Source: Palaemon carinicauda
Lineage: Eukaryota > Arthropoda > Malacostraca > Decapoda > Palaemonidae
Assembly (NCBI RefSeq): GCF_036898095.1
Contig: NC_090751.1
Location: 76,268,439 to 76,332,438 of the forward strand
DNA length: 64,000 bases
Direction of reading: 5' to 3'
The notes under the pieces were generated by a model. That model saw only the letters and a list, made by a program, of their open reading frames with translations, was not told where the DNA came from and searched no databases. Positions 21,538-31,810 of this stretch are shown here, piece by piece. The position numbers were made by a program, and so were the translations under genes. How positions within the stretch are numbered: position 1 is the stretch's first letter; every line of letters starts with the position of its first letter.

Positions 21538-23275
21538 TCTCGGACTCGTCAAAGGAAAGGGGGGGGGGGGGGGGGCATGTTCCGGTCCAGGCCTATGGTC
21601 AAGACCTGAAGGATACCTCTCCATCATTCAGGCAGGCTTAGGGGCCGTAGTCTGGCCCCTCTACAGATCCTACAGCTCCTGCCGAGTCGCCCCGTGCGCG
21701 TCGACTTCATGATTCTGGCGTGTTCTAACCAGCAGCGGACGCTTTTTCACACCTTCACATCTTGCAGTAGAGATACCGGGATGATTGAGATTATCTCAAT
21801 ACCATCATAGGCTCTCTCATTCCAGGCAGAGGAATGTTCTCTCCGACTATCCGAGCAGAGCCTCGTAGAAAGAGTGTACCCGGGGGTCTTTGACCTTGAG
21901 TAACCAGCAAGTCCTAGTCTGGGGGACCTGATCGCGACAGCTTGGAACCTCAAGCTTCCGCTGTTCTTCCCCCCAGTCTCAGACCCCGGGACTCTGGCAA
22001 GATGCATTCCGGTGATGGTGGGACAACTTCGACGCCTGCGTCTTCCCTCCTTTTTGTCTGTGGACAATGGGTCTCAACAAGACCAGGTTGTCTGTCAACC
22101 TTTTAATGGGAGAGCTCCACTGGGACTGCGCAGAACGGTTTCTGGTCCCTCTGCTTCCCCTGACGGAACTCCCGGGAGAGCTTCTCCCACGGCGCAGACT
22201 ACTCAAACAACCACACTGCGACATCTCTCCCGAACCGGGGCGTCGCTTCGGCTTCATGCCTGGAGACACTACGCCTCCTCCTCAAGAAGAGACAACCCGC
22301 TACAGTCGCGGTACGGAGGTCGCGTCATCTGCGATAGTCATCCGCAGGGGTCTTCCAGGCAAAGTGAAGAGTCTTCGGTGGTTGGTGCCGTGGGAGATAT
22401 ACCTCTTCCCTTGAGGCCTCTTCTCCAGCAATAACGGTCTTATTGCCTTTCGGCGGGAGGAAACTCCTTTCCGCTCTCGGCAATGAAGCCTGTCGCTCAG
22501 CCTTTCCCTGACCTTCAGGCTTAAAGGAATAACTTTTTCCTGCCCGCTGGATCTTTCCTCGCTCATGCGAAGCTACGATCGTCCCTGCCCTAGTCGGAGG
22601 AAGACCTCCAACTTGGAGCATGGCTCGGACTTTTAGTCCTTTAAGAGATCTTCTCAAGACCCTTTACGACAGTCCTCGGATTGCATTCCGCCTTGGGTCT
22701 CCTGCTCACTCTGGCCACGGCCAGTGTGTAAGCAATCTTCTTGGTCTCTTACGACTCTGCCCTTTCTAAGGAAGAGGGGAAGGCAACATTCAGGTTCGCT
22801 CCTGAGTTGTTGGCTAGACTCAGAATCTGGGGGTCCCGGCCCTTCGGTCCAATTCATTCAAGATTTCGAGTCTCCATTCTGTATCTGATGTCCCAAGACC
22901 TTCTCTTTCTTGTCAGTTAAGGAATCGAGAGGTTAGCTTTGGGAACAGCTGCAGTTTGTCCTCAGTTGCAGCCGATTTGGGAGCACAAGGAGGACACGGG
23001 GGAGAGTCACCAGTATACCTCTTCAGCCCGGACTCAAGGACATTCATCTCGACCTGTCTCCAGACCCTTCCCCGTCACGTCGCCCTACAGCACGATGTTG
23101 GATACATCGCAACGTCCCTCGCCTTCGAGTAATACTACTCTGTGAAGCAGGTGCTAAAAGCTGGAGTCTGGAAGCGTCTAATGACCTTCGCAGCCCGCTT
23201 CCTGCAGGGCGTGACCCACAGGAGTCTCGATACGTTTTCTATCGCTCTGTGGTGGCTACACAACAGCTGGTCTAA

Positions 23276-23752
23276 CCTCAGGCTCCTTTTTGGACAGGTA
23301 GCAGAAGGTTGAGGGCATTGTTATCAGGTTTTAGTCTGCATGAACGAAAGAAGTATGTCTGGCCCTTATTTCTTTCTTCATCATCCCCTCTACGGGGAAG
23401 CAGCATCCTGGTCTCTGCATAGCTGACCTCAAACCTCTGCAGGTAAACCATGCTTCCTTGTGTTCCGAGTATTGAGTCAATACTGTCGCGTCCCCCATAC
23501 CCTGACGAGGTGGTATTGGGAACGTCCTAACTCAGAGTTCCTTCTGGAACTCCAGGTCAACTGCCTAGGACGGGTCACACTTCTTCCTTCACACACAAGC
23601 TTACGTAGGCCACATGGTTCCTTGCGGAGCAAGGAACTTGTGAGGTGCAGGGACTCCTTTTCTCGAGTGCGACTCACTCGGATTCTGAGTCCCCGGGTAA
23701 AGCCAAAGCCAGTATGGCTGGGGACTTTCCACCCTACCTAAGGGGTAAGTCA
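23276..23752 (+). other. 3' UTR of F (no gene seen)
   Basis: Non-coding sequence between the recombinase remnant and the internal complementary region. A closely related stretch occurs in reverse orientation at about 62700-63180 (element G), confirming that this is family sequence. Confidence 0.65.
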
Positions 23753-23850
23753 CCCTCTGTAAATAGCGTGGTTTGTATTTCGGTTACGAAACATGACAAA
23801 TTCGAAGATAATTTGTATTTTTCCTAACCATACAAACCTTAGCTATTTAC
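23753..23850 (+). promoter_or_regulatory. Internal complementary region (ICR) of F
   Basis: The first part (23753-23792) is the reverse complement of the left terminus 15080-15119. The second part (23793-23850) is the reverse complement of the right terminus around 24048-24104. In DIRS elements this block templates the circle junction. Together with 24048-24104 it makes a foldback of about 310 bp. Confidence 0.85.
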
Positions 23851-24104
23851 ACATATTTGCCCGCCAGCCCTGTCCCCCAAGACAAGTCCTACCTCTAAGT
23901 GAAAGTGAGCATTCATCTGTGTGTGAGGGGGGGGAGGGGTAGCTAGCTACCACTCCCCTACCCCCCCGCTAACTAGCGCGGGGGTAATACACCCTCGTTA
24001 AATTCTACTGGCTCGCCATTTCAGCTGCGCTAAAAGGTAAACCCTCTGTAAATAGATAAGGTTTGTATGGTTAGGAAAAATACAAATTATCTTCGAATTT
24101 GTCA

Positions 24105-24876
24105 GTTTTTAGTGAATCAAGGAGTGTTCTTCAAGCTTTAGAAGTTTTTAATTCTAGTAGCCCTCTAGTTTTAAAGATTTTAGAATGGCTTTTTGTTATT
24201 GGACGAAGAGGTATAACAGTTCGATTTTGATGGGTTCCAGCACATGTAGGTGTGTCTGGGAATGAGAAGGCAGATTTACTGGCGAAGAATGCGGCATCCG
24301 AGTTGCTACCAAAGAGGTATCCCATTCCCTGTAATGATTTCCTGCCTTACATCAAGAAATTGGTTTGTAATAAATGGCAACAACAGTGGGATAGTTTAGA
24401 TGGCAATAAAATAAGGGAAGGAGCAAATATCATATCACCTTGAAGGTATAACATGATACCCTGAAAATGGGAGATGACTCTTTGTCATCTCCGTATTGGT
24501 CACACACGGTTGACACACAAGTTTCTGCTGAAGGGCCAACACCAACCGTATTGCGAGGACTGTTTAGTACCTTTAACAGTGAGGCATTTGTTGACTGAAT
24601 GCCGTAATTTTAATAACTTAGGAAATAGATATCTATTTGAGGCTTGAGGTGAGGATGGTAGGTTCATCCTTGCCAAGATTCTTGGACTTGATGTGTCCTA
24701 CTATGCGAGCAGCATTTTTATATATTTGAGAAGCAGGTCTTCTGAAAACTATTTAACTATTATAGTAACCATAAGGTTTTAATTGAATTCTCTTTTTTTT
24801 TTCACATATAAAAAATGCTATCAGCGTCAATGACTTTAGATGTCAGGATGCCAGAAAACTTTCAATCAATCAATCA
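24105..24876 (+). pseudogene. LINE E, 3' part (RNase H and tail), resumed after F
   Basis: The sequence continues the RNase H of LINE E (FSD-like block altered to FSE, then VSGNEKADLLAKNAASE) and aligns with 20712-21460 of the second copy. Stops at the codon before GFQH (tga near 24230) and later ones inactivate it. It ends with an AATC-type tail near 24868-24880. Confidence 0.85.
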
Positions 24877-25098
24877 CTGTGTGAGCTTATACCTGGTTAC
24901 CATTATGCCCTTTTTTTTTCTTTTTTTTTAATTTACTAATTTAAAGACTTTACTTTCTATTGGTGTAAAAGAAAAGATTCCTGAATATAGAAATAACACT
25001 TTACTTACAAAATTACGAAAATAAGTATACAGATATAAATTTGTTCAAATAACAGGCACTGTACACTTAAAAGTAATGAACTTCACTAATACTGAGTA
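24877..25098 (+). other. Short unique stretch between LINE E and DIRS B
   Basis: AT-rich, with T runs near 24911-24930. I see no feature here. Confidence 0.5.
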
Positions 25099-25473
25099 TT
25101 TTTAGATATAAAACTTACCCGCTGGTTATATAAGAATGGCTAAAGTCTCTTGACGCCCCGGCAGAAAATTCAAAATCTCGCGGCCATCGTAGATGTGCCA
25201 GGTGTACACTAGCGCCCTCGCGGTACTACAGTTAGAACTATACCAAACCCTTCAGATCTTCTCCTGCCGCCATTGCTGGCTGTACTATTGGAAATTCTCT
25301 CTTGCTTTATTACTCTGTTTGGATGTTATTTGGTGATGTACAACGTTTTTTGAGTTTGGGCTTTCGCTTAATTGATTTCTTTTTCATTTACTCTTGAAAT
25401 CTTTTTGTTTGGAGTTATATTAAATATTTTAACCTTTGTTTTATGTTTTCGGTCTCTCTCTTAACTTTTCATT
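25099..25473 (+). other. Left inverted repeat and leader of B
   Basis: 25113-25265 is the reverse complement of about 61249-61392 (shared blocks include aaattcaaaatctcgcggcc-like and ctagcgccctcgcggtac). The rest is T-rich leader up to the gag ATG at 25474. The ATG follows directly and I see no splice acceptor, unlike A, D and H. Confidence 0.8.
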
Positions 25474-28232
25474 ATGGCCGACCCCTCCCCTGTAATTCGG
25501 AAGTGTGTTAAAGGTTGTCGTACTCGACTTCCAAAGGCTTCTGTAGATCCACATAATATTTGCATTAAATGTAGGGGAAAATCATGTTTTTTTGGGGATC
25601 GGTGTGATGGATGCGTTTCATTAACCAATAATGAATGGATAACATATGAACGTTATATTAAGAGATTAGAGAGGGACAGGGTTAGGCGCAGTTCATCACG
25701 CTCTGTTGATTTAACCTTGCCTAATGTCATTGATCCTATTCTTTCCCCCGTAGTGGTAGATCATCAACCGAAGGAACCTTCTATGAAGGATATGTTTACC
25801 GCTATTCAGGCTCTTGGTGAAAGAGTTGAGTCTTTAGCGGTGGATAGAAATCAGATTTTATCCGAAATCAAGGTATTGAAAAATCGTGACTCTGAAGGAA
25901 ATGTGAAAAGTGTTTCGAATGTGTTCAGTGTTGCGGAGGGTGCGTCTGCACGATCTTGTCGTTCACCCAGCCTACAACCTCTTTCAAGCTCCCGAACCCA
26001 TGGGAGAAGTAATGTCGGACAGCAAAAGGGAACAAGAGGCTTCATCAATCGTAGCACAGGTCGCTTGCCCTCATCACAGAAAAGATGAGGTTGGTGCGTT
26101 ATCACCCTCCTCCGATGAAGGTTCGGGTAGCGAGGCCTGGCGTCACGCGTCCCGACCGCTCAAAAGAAAATCGCTAACAGTCGTTCAAGGTCACGAATCG
26201 CCTACGCTTCGACCAGGCTGTAGTACTTGGGATACACCTGAGCGTTTCCCTAACCCCTGACGCTTGCACACCTGCGAAACGCTCTGACCGTGGTGTAGTT
26301 GGCGACGTGTTGCAGTCCGATTCAGAACTTTTGCCTGTTGCTGATGTGACGATTCATGCTCCGCCGCTTCCGATAGACTGGCTTTCGTCTCCCGAAAGTG
26401 GGAAGCGTGGTGATAGTGAGATAGAAGACGATCTCCCCTTAGAAAAGGAGTCGAATATATCGCATTCTGGCGATCCTAAGTGCTCTATGCTTTTGAGCAT
26501 GAAACAACAGCTCGTCGTTAATGCGGTCTTATCAATCTGCAGTTGGCAGTGTGGTTGGGCGTCAGTCTTTGGACCCGTTGTCGCACAGGCGGCCTGTTGT
26601 CTCTGGTGCTGACGTGTTATTGCACAGGCGATCTCCCATCCGCAGTGCTGAACGGCAGGTTGATTTAGATGATTCGCGTCAGGGAGCTGTTGCCAAACAA
26701 AAATCGACTTACGAACGCTACGAGGAACAGCGGCGGCGACAAGTGGACGCAATGCGTCACCGTGACGGCTCTCGGCAGTCGACTCATGATGATATGGAGC
26801 GTCAGCGTCAACAGCAAGTGGACGCTAGGCGTCCACGCGACGACTCTCGCCAGTGTACTTATGACGGCATAGAGCGTCAGCGTCAGCGTCAACAGCTAGC
26901 GGACTCTAGGCGTCCACGCGACGACACACGGCAGTTGACCCCTGACACCGAGCGTCGGTCCATTCAACAGCAAGCGGACGCTAGGCGTCCACGGACGGCA
27001 CGCGGCAGTTGACCCTTGACGCCGAGCATCAGTCCATTCATGGCGTCACACACCAGTCAACCTCGACCTTTCCGCTTCAGTTGGAGGCTGTTTCCCAAAC
27101 TACAGGCGAGTTTAAACGAAAGACTAGTGATCGCCCAATAGAAGCAATTATTGAACATAGCAAGCGTTATCATTCCGACATTGACTCCTCGGTTCAGGCT
27201 GCAGCAACAGCTGTACTGCCAGAAGATGAACCTGAGGAGGTTTCTGACATGGACGAACCATTAGAAGCCATTTCGGAAGAGGAAGAAGAGAAACATTATC
27301 AACATTCTGTAGATCTTAAGAAGTTGATGTTAATTTTCACAGGCCTTTTTCCTGACCACTTAACCCCTGTGGCTCCTCGTTCTCCCCCATCGGAATTTAC
27401 CCTAGGGAGGGCTACTAAAGTGCCCGTTTATACTAAGATGGTGCTCTCACGCTCTTCTAAACGAGCCTTGAAATTAATGGGTTCCTGGATGGATTCAAAG
27501 AGGACTCTTGGCTAAACGGCCTTTGCTTTTCCACCCGCAAGATTGGCTTCCAAATCCAGTGTTTTGTACGAGACTGGGGAAGTTCTGGGCTTGGGAGTTC
27601 CTGCCTCTGCCCAGGGAGATTTCTCGAGCCTGGTGGATTCTTCTTGTCGTCTAGCCTTGAGGAAAACGAAAGTATGGTGGTCAATGACAGAGTTTGACCA
27701 TTTACTTTAAGGCTTGTTCAGGGGCTTTGAAGTTTTTAATTATCTAGACTGGTCATTGGGAGCCTTAAGCAAGAAGATCTCTTAAATGAAAGGCACGGAC
27801 ACTAGTGGCCTTGTTCATTTGATGTCCTGCATGGACATGGGTGTGAGGGATGGCTCTAACGAGTTAGCTGCTCTGTTCACGGCTGGAGTGATTAAGAAGA
27901 GGGCTACTCTGTGTTCCTTTCTCTCAGCAGGAGTCTCCCCTTACCAGAGATTGGAGTTACTCTTCTCTCCTCTGTCATCTACTCTATTTCCACAAGAGTT
28001 AGTAGGGGAAGTGGCCACTGCTCTCACCCAAAAGGCCACGCATGACCTAGTGGCCAATACGGCCAGGAAAGTTCTACCTTCTTCGTTTTCGTCCCGTAAA
28101 CCAAAGCAAAGTACTTCTGGGGTACGACCTTCTCAGCCCTTTCGTGGTAAACCTACTGGAAGGGGTTCTTTCAGATCCGACGGGAGAAAACCTAAGAGGA
28201 GAGGAACCAAGACCGGCCGAGGTAGAGTCTGA
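25474..28232 (+). pseudogene. DIRS gag of element B (frameshifted)
   Basis: The ATG at 25474 opens MADPSPVIRKC. The N-terminus has C-x3-C-x14-C-x2-C-x4-C-x5-C-x2-C with a His before the third Cys, a probable zinc-binding domain different in spacing from the A/D type. Frameshifts near 25910 and 26090-27520 break the reading. The middle (26690-27010) contains Arg/Gln/Asp-rich repeats of about 26 residues (ERQRQQQVDARRPRDDSRQ). The C-terminal part (27786-28232) is open and ends in a basic tail (RGKPTGRGSFRSDGRKPKRRG), probably RNA-binding. Gag function is inferred from position and composition. Confidence 0.7.
26690..27010 (+). repeat. Imperfect tandem repeats in B gag
   Basis: About four units of roughly 78-84 nt contain gagcgtcagcgtcaacag and gtggacgctaggcgtccacg. 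The latter is palindromic (ctaggcgtccacg/cgtggacgcctag-like). In the gag frame they encode Arg/Gln-rich repeats. Confidence 0.75.
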
Positions 28233-29627
28233 ATGCCCTATCCTTCAGATAGCAGTAGGTGCCAGGCTGATTTACTTCTGGAAGGCCTGGGAGAGGAATG
28301 GAGCGGACCCTTGGTCCGTCCAAGTGTTGAAGGAAGGATACAAAATCCCATTTCTATCAAATCCTCCACTAGTCACTGATCCGGTGGATCTTTCGCCCAG
28401 ATACAGGGAGGGATCAAAGAGGCAGGCCATGCAGCTTCAGATGTCTCTGTTACTAGAGAAGCGAGCAATAGAGAGGGTGCAAGATTTAACATCTCCGGGG
28501 TTTTACAACCGGCTTTTCTTAGTTCCCAAGAGTTCAGGGAATGGAGACCGGTTCTGGACGTAAGTGTTCTAAATGGTTACGTCCAGAACACGACGTTTAC
28601 CATGGAGACTCAGAAGACAGTTCTGGCGGCGGTAAGGAAGGGCGATTGGATGGTCTCATTAGACCTCCAGGATGCCTACTTCCATATTCCAATACATCCC
28701 AGATGCAGATGTTATCTGAGATTCATGCACGGAAACAAGGTCTTCCAATTCAGAGCCTTATGTTTCGGTCTCTGCACAGCACCTCTATTGTTCACCAAGA
28801 TCATGCTGAATGTGGCAAGCATGCTGCATTCAAGGAGAATCAGGGCCTCCCTGTACCTGGACGATTGGCTTATAAGAGCCACCTCAGCTGATTGCTGTTT
28901 GAAGTACCTGAGAATGACACTGGAATTGACAAAAGAACTGGGACTCCTGGTGAGTTCGAAGAAATCGCAGCTGACTCCATCCCAGGAGATTCTTTATTTG
29001 GGGATGGAGATTCACAGTCAGAGTTTTCAGGCTTTTCCGTCACCTGTGAGGATCCAAACAGCTCTCCTAAAACTTCAAGCTTTTATAAAGAAGGACCTCA
29101 GCTCAGTAAGGGAATGGATGAGCATTCTGGGGACTCTCTCATCATTGGAGAGGTACATGACTCTGGGGAGGTTACATTCAGTTTCACCTCAATTGGCATT
29201 GGAAAAAAGGAGACAGTCTCGACAGGGAAAGCATTCCCATCAGGGACTCCATAAAGTCACATCTTCAGTGGTGGAACAGCGAGCACAGCCTGGAGGAAGG
29301 CCTGTCTTTACATCAGAAGAGCCCAGACCTTGTGTTGTTTTCCAACGCCTCAAACTCGGGGTGGGGGGCAACATTAGGGAAGAAGGAGCTCTCGAGTCGG
29401 TGGACGATAGGGCAAAAAACTCTCCACATAAACCAAAAGGAGCTTTAGGCAATACATCTAGTCCTCATAAGGCTTCGAAGAGCATATCCTGGGCAAAGTA
29501 GTCCAAATCAATGCCGACAGCACCACAGCCCTAGCTTATATAGAAAAGCAAGGCGGGACTCTCTCATGGATTCTGTACGAGATAGCGAGACCTCTTCTCA
29601 TATGGGCAGAGGAAAGGAAAGTGACAC
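28144..29627 (+). pseudogene. DIRS B RT and start of RNase H (frameshifted, first half)
   Basis: The RT begins around 28232 with RLIYFWKAWERNGADPW and FYNRLFLVPKSSG. A 1-nt loss at about 28546 breaks the frame, which resumes as WRPVLDVSVLNG. Motifs follow: MVSLDLQDAYFHIPIHP, FGLCTAPLLFTKI and the catalytic YLDDWLI near 28855-28875, then LYLGMEIHS and MSILGTLSSLERYM. Further shifts near 29200-29260 precede the RNase H segment (LVLFSNASNSGWGATL near 29327-29374). The segment ends at 29627, where C is inserted, and resumes at 59193. Confidence 0.85.
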
Positions 29628-30126
29628 TTTTTCAATATTTAACTTAGCCGGTGATTATATAAGCTGCAACTCTGTTGCTCGACAGAAAACTCTACGTTAA
29701 AAATCCGCCAGCGATCGCTATGCAGGTAGGGGGTGTACTTCAACAGCGGCATCTGTCGTGCAGGTACTCAGTACTCAATGTAAACAAAGAACTCAATTTT
29801 CTCTCTGTCGGGCTACCGGCAAGACCTACTAATTCGCTGTTGCTAACTGGATTTGTTTTCACAACTATTGGTGAAGTACACTATTCTAGTTTTGAGCTTT
29901 CGCTATGCAGGTGTTTTATCTTCATCTCAAAACTTGAACTCGTTTTGGATAGATTTAATTATGGTGACAAAGAGAGTATGGACTTTCTTTCACTTTTAAA
30001 TGGCCGACCCTTCCCTTAGACGGAAGTGTGTTTAGGCTTTTAGTAATTATCTTATCACGTTATAGATTTTCCTCTATATATTTTATATCTCTCCGCCTTT
30101 ATTAGGCCTCTTCGATTAACTTTCCA
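29628..30126 (+). other. C left terminus, inverted repeat and start of its gag
   Basis: After the terminus and inverted repeat, leader leads to an ATG at 30000 reading MADPSLRRKCV then stop, the counterpart of B's MADPSPVIRKCVKGC. So C is B-type and its gag is broken within 12 codons. D begins at 30127. Confidence 0.75.
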
Positions 30127-30397
30127 TTTTCTGGGCTCGAACCTGTGCCGCCCAGTGAATAAGCTCCATTTAGCACTTATTCTTAGGTAATTTACTGCTA
30201 AATATACCAGAGAAAAAATGTAAAGGAGTGCTAGGTTAACTAGCTCGCTCACCTATTGGTGTCGGTATAAAATTGGGCGTATAGTCCAGAGGTCCCGCAC
30301 TATTTAGATTTATCCACGACAGAAACCCCAATAGAGGAGAGCCGTTCAACCTCACTCGGTACTACTAACAATGCATCCGCTCAGAACCCAACTCCTT
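30127..30397 (+). repeat. Left terminus and inverted terminal repeat of D
   Basis: 30141-30397 is the reverse complement of 37407-37663 with no mismatch noticed. 30127-30140 (ttttctgggctcga) is the left-specific tip, found complementary only in the ICR. The leading TTTT is the likely crossover tract. Confidence 0.93.
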
Positions 30398-31810
30398 TTA
30401 GCACGACGAGTATAGTAACCCGCATTTTTGTTGTGCTCTCGATTTTGGTTTAATTTCCATTGAATTATGGCTTCTTCGTCGGTTTCCCAGGAGACACCGT
30501 CTAAGTTAAGTACCAAGCTGGGTTTTACTGTGTTTTGAGCAACCTAGATCGTTTAATATTTATATTATAGGAGTTTATTCTCTTCGTTCATACCGATCTT
30601 GCTTGATTTCACTACAGTTGGTACTCCTGTTTTTGAGAGCTTTTAAGTTTCACTTGCGGTGTTACTATGTGTATTATTTTTATTATCAAATATTATTTGT
30701 TATTGTGAATATTCATTATTTAGCGTTTAGAATCCTCGTGGTTCAATTTTTGGGCCGATATCATTTACGTATCGTTATGGCTGCCGACCTTCGTGCTAGG
30801 CGGCAATGTTATTTTTAGCCATCAGGTGTGTCTTTTGTGATTTAATTATTATGTTGCATGCCTTGCCCAAAATTTTCTGTGTGTTTATTCATATAATTTT
30901 TAACGCTATTATTATTATAATGAATATTTGTGCCATTACTCCGTTTGATCTGTCTGGTTGGGGATCGTCAGTTGTTAGCCCTGCTGCCTCGTATCACGTG
31001 ATCCTCCCCCACGCTCCCCCTCTAGCTAGGTGGGCGGCTAGGCTTCTCCCCCCTCCACTAAGGGACCGTTGCCTTCCCTCCTTTTAGAGGGGGTAGTTCA
31101 GTGTTTATGGACTTTGTCCTCCGGGTGACCCGGCGGGTTCGTCTCTGTCTAGTCTGGTTGGCCACCGGTCAACAGAGTTGGATCCCGGTGCACCCTATTT
31201 TATATTCACTTTTCATTCTGGCTTATGTTATACGAAACCCTCCGGGTTCGATTGGCGGTTCTTAGCTACAGTTCCGCCCCCCCTATTATTTTATAACATT
31301 TCCTATGATGATTATATATGACAGATCACTACCCCGGAGTCCCTAAATGAATTGGTATTGGATATACTTTTATTTCCCGGCCCGGGGTCTACCCCGCCCC
31401 GGGAAATCAGACACCATGTGTCTTAATTCCTTGTTATTGCATCCTTTTTTTTTTATGCTCCCGGCTTGACCGGAATGGATTGCTATACTTTAGTTTCAAG
31501 TTAGACTTATGTTTAGGCCCGGGTCCTCCGGTCCCGCCCCTATGTAAGAATATTACAGTTAAGCTCTAACCTTGCGTTAGACCTATGTTAGGCCCGGGTC
31601 CTCCGGACCCGCCCCTACCTAAGAATATTACAGTTAAGCTCTATTCTTGTGTTAGACCTATGTTAGGCCCGGGTCCTCCGGACCCGCCCCTACTTAAAGA
31701 ATAGTACAGTTAAGCTCTAATCTTGTGTTAGACCTATGTTAGGCCCGGGTCCTCCGGACCCGCCCCTACTTAAGAGAATTACAGTTTCTCATATACTATT
31801 CTTTTTATAG
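30398..31810 (+). promoter_or_regulatory. 5' leader of D, presumably with an intron
   Basis: A small ORF starts at 30467 (MASSSVSQETPSKLS, stop after 23 codons). The stretch ends in ctttttatag immediately before gag, which reads as a splice acceptor. If so, most of the leader, including the repeats at 31500-31790, is intronic. I could not fix the donor because no GT gives an obvious in-phase join. T-rich and GC-hairpin patches alternate (gccgcccc, ccgggaaat). Confidence 0.5.
31500..31790 (+). repeat. Four tandem units of about 75 bp in the D leader
   Basis: The block ggcccgggtcctccgg starts at 31516, 31591, 31666 and 31742 (75, 75, 76 nt apart). Each unit carries the perfect stem gggtcc-tcc-ggacccg (first unit slightly changed) and attacagttaagctct. 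They lie just upstream of the putative acceptor of the gag exon. Confidence 0.92.

Larger units (their letters stand above)
19373..23275 (+). pseudogene. DIRS F pol remnant: RT, RNase H, MT-like domain, tyrosine recombinase
   Basis: Fragments follow DIRS order across frames. RT: VVDLSALIKFVEET near 19375, GYFQFPFHPSS near 19497, QHLEYLAMILS just before the 5S insert, RAFLSV after it. RNase H: LFSDSSKE near 21535, right after the nested LINE. Methyltransferase-like domain: FATAWNLKLP-like and NFDA-VFPPF near 21935-22050, then LPRRRLLKQPH. Recombinase: FQAKWRVFGGWCRG near 22350 and a late VKQVLKAGVWK...THRSLDTFSIA near 23145-23260. Stops and frameshifts occur throughout, so it is clearly dead. 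Domain calls are by eye against the general DIRS pattern. Confidence 0.7.
15080..24104 (+). mobile_element. Decayed DIRS-type retrotransposon F, inserted in LINE E
   Basis: The left terminus at 15080 (gttccgtaaccgaaatac) and right terminus at 24104 (cttcgaatttgtca) are matched by an internal complementary region at 23753-23850. Its first 40 nt are the reverse complement of the left end (two mismatches); its second part is the reverse complement of the right end (one mismatch). Inverted repeats of about 150 nt lie at 15101-15265 and about 23903-24050. Coding order is gag, RT, RNase H, methyltransferase-like domain, tyrosine recombinase, all decayed. A 5S-like sequence and a LINE are nested inside. 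The structure is diagnostic for DIRS elements. Confidence 0.85.
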
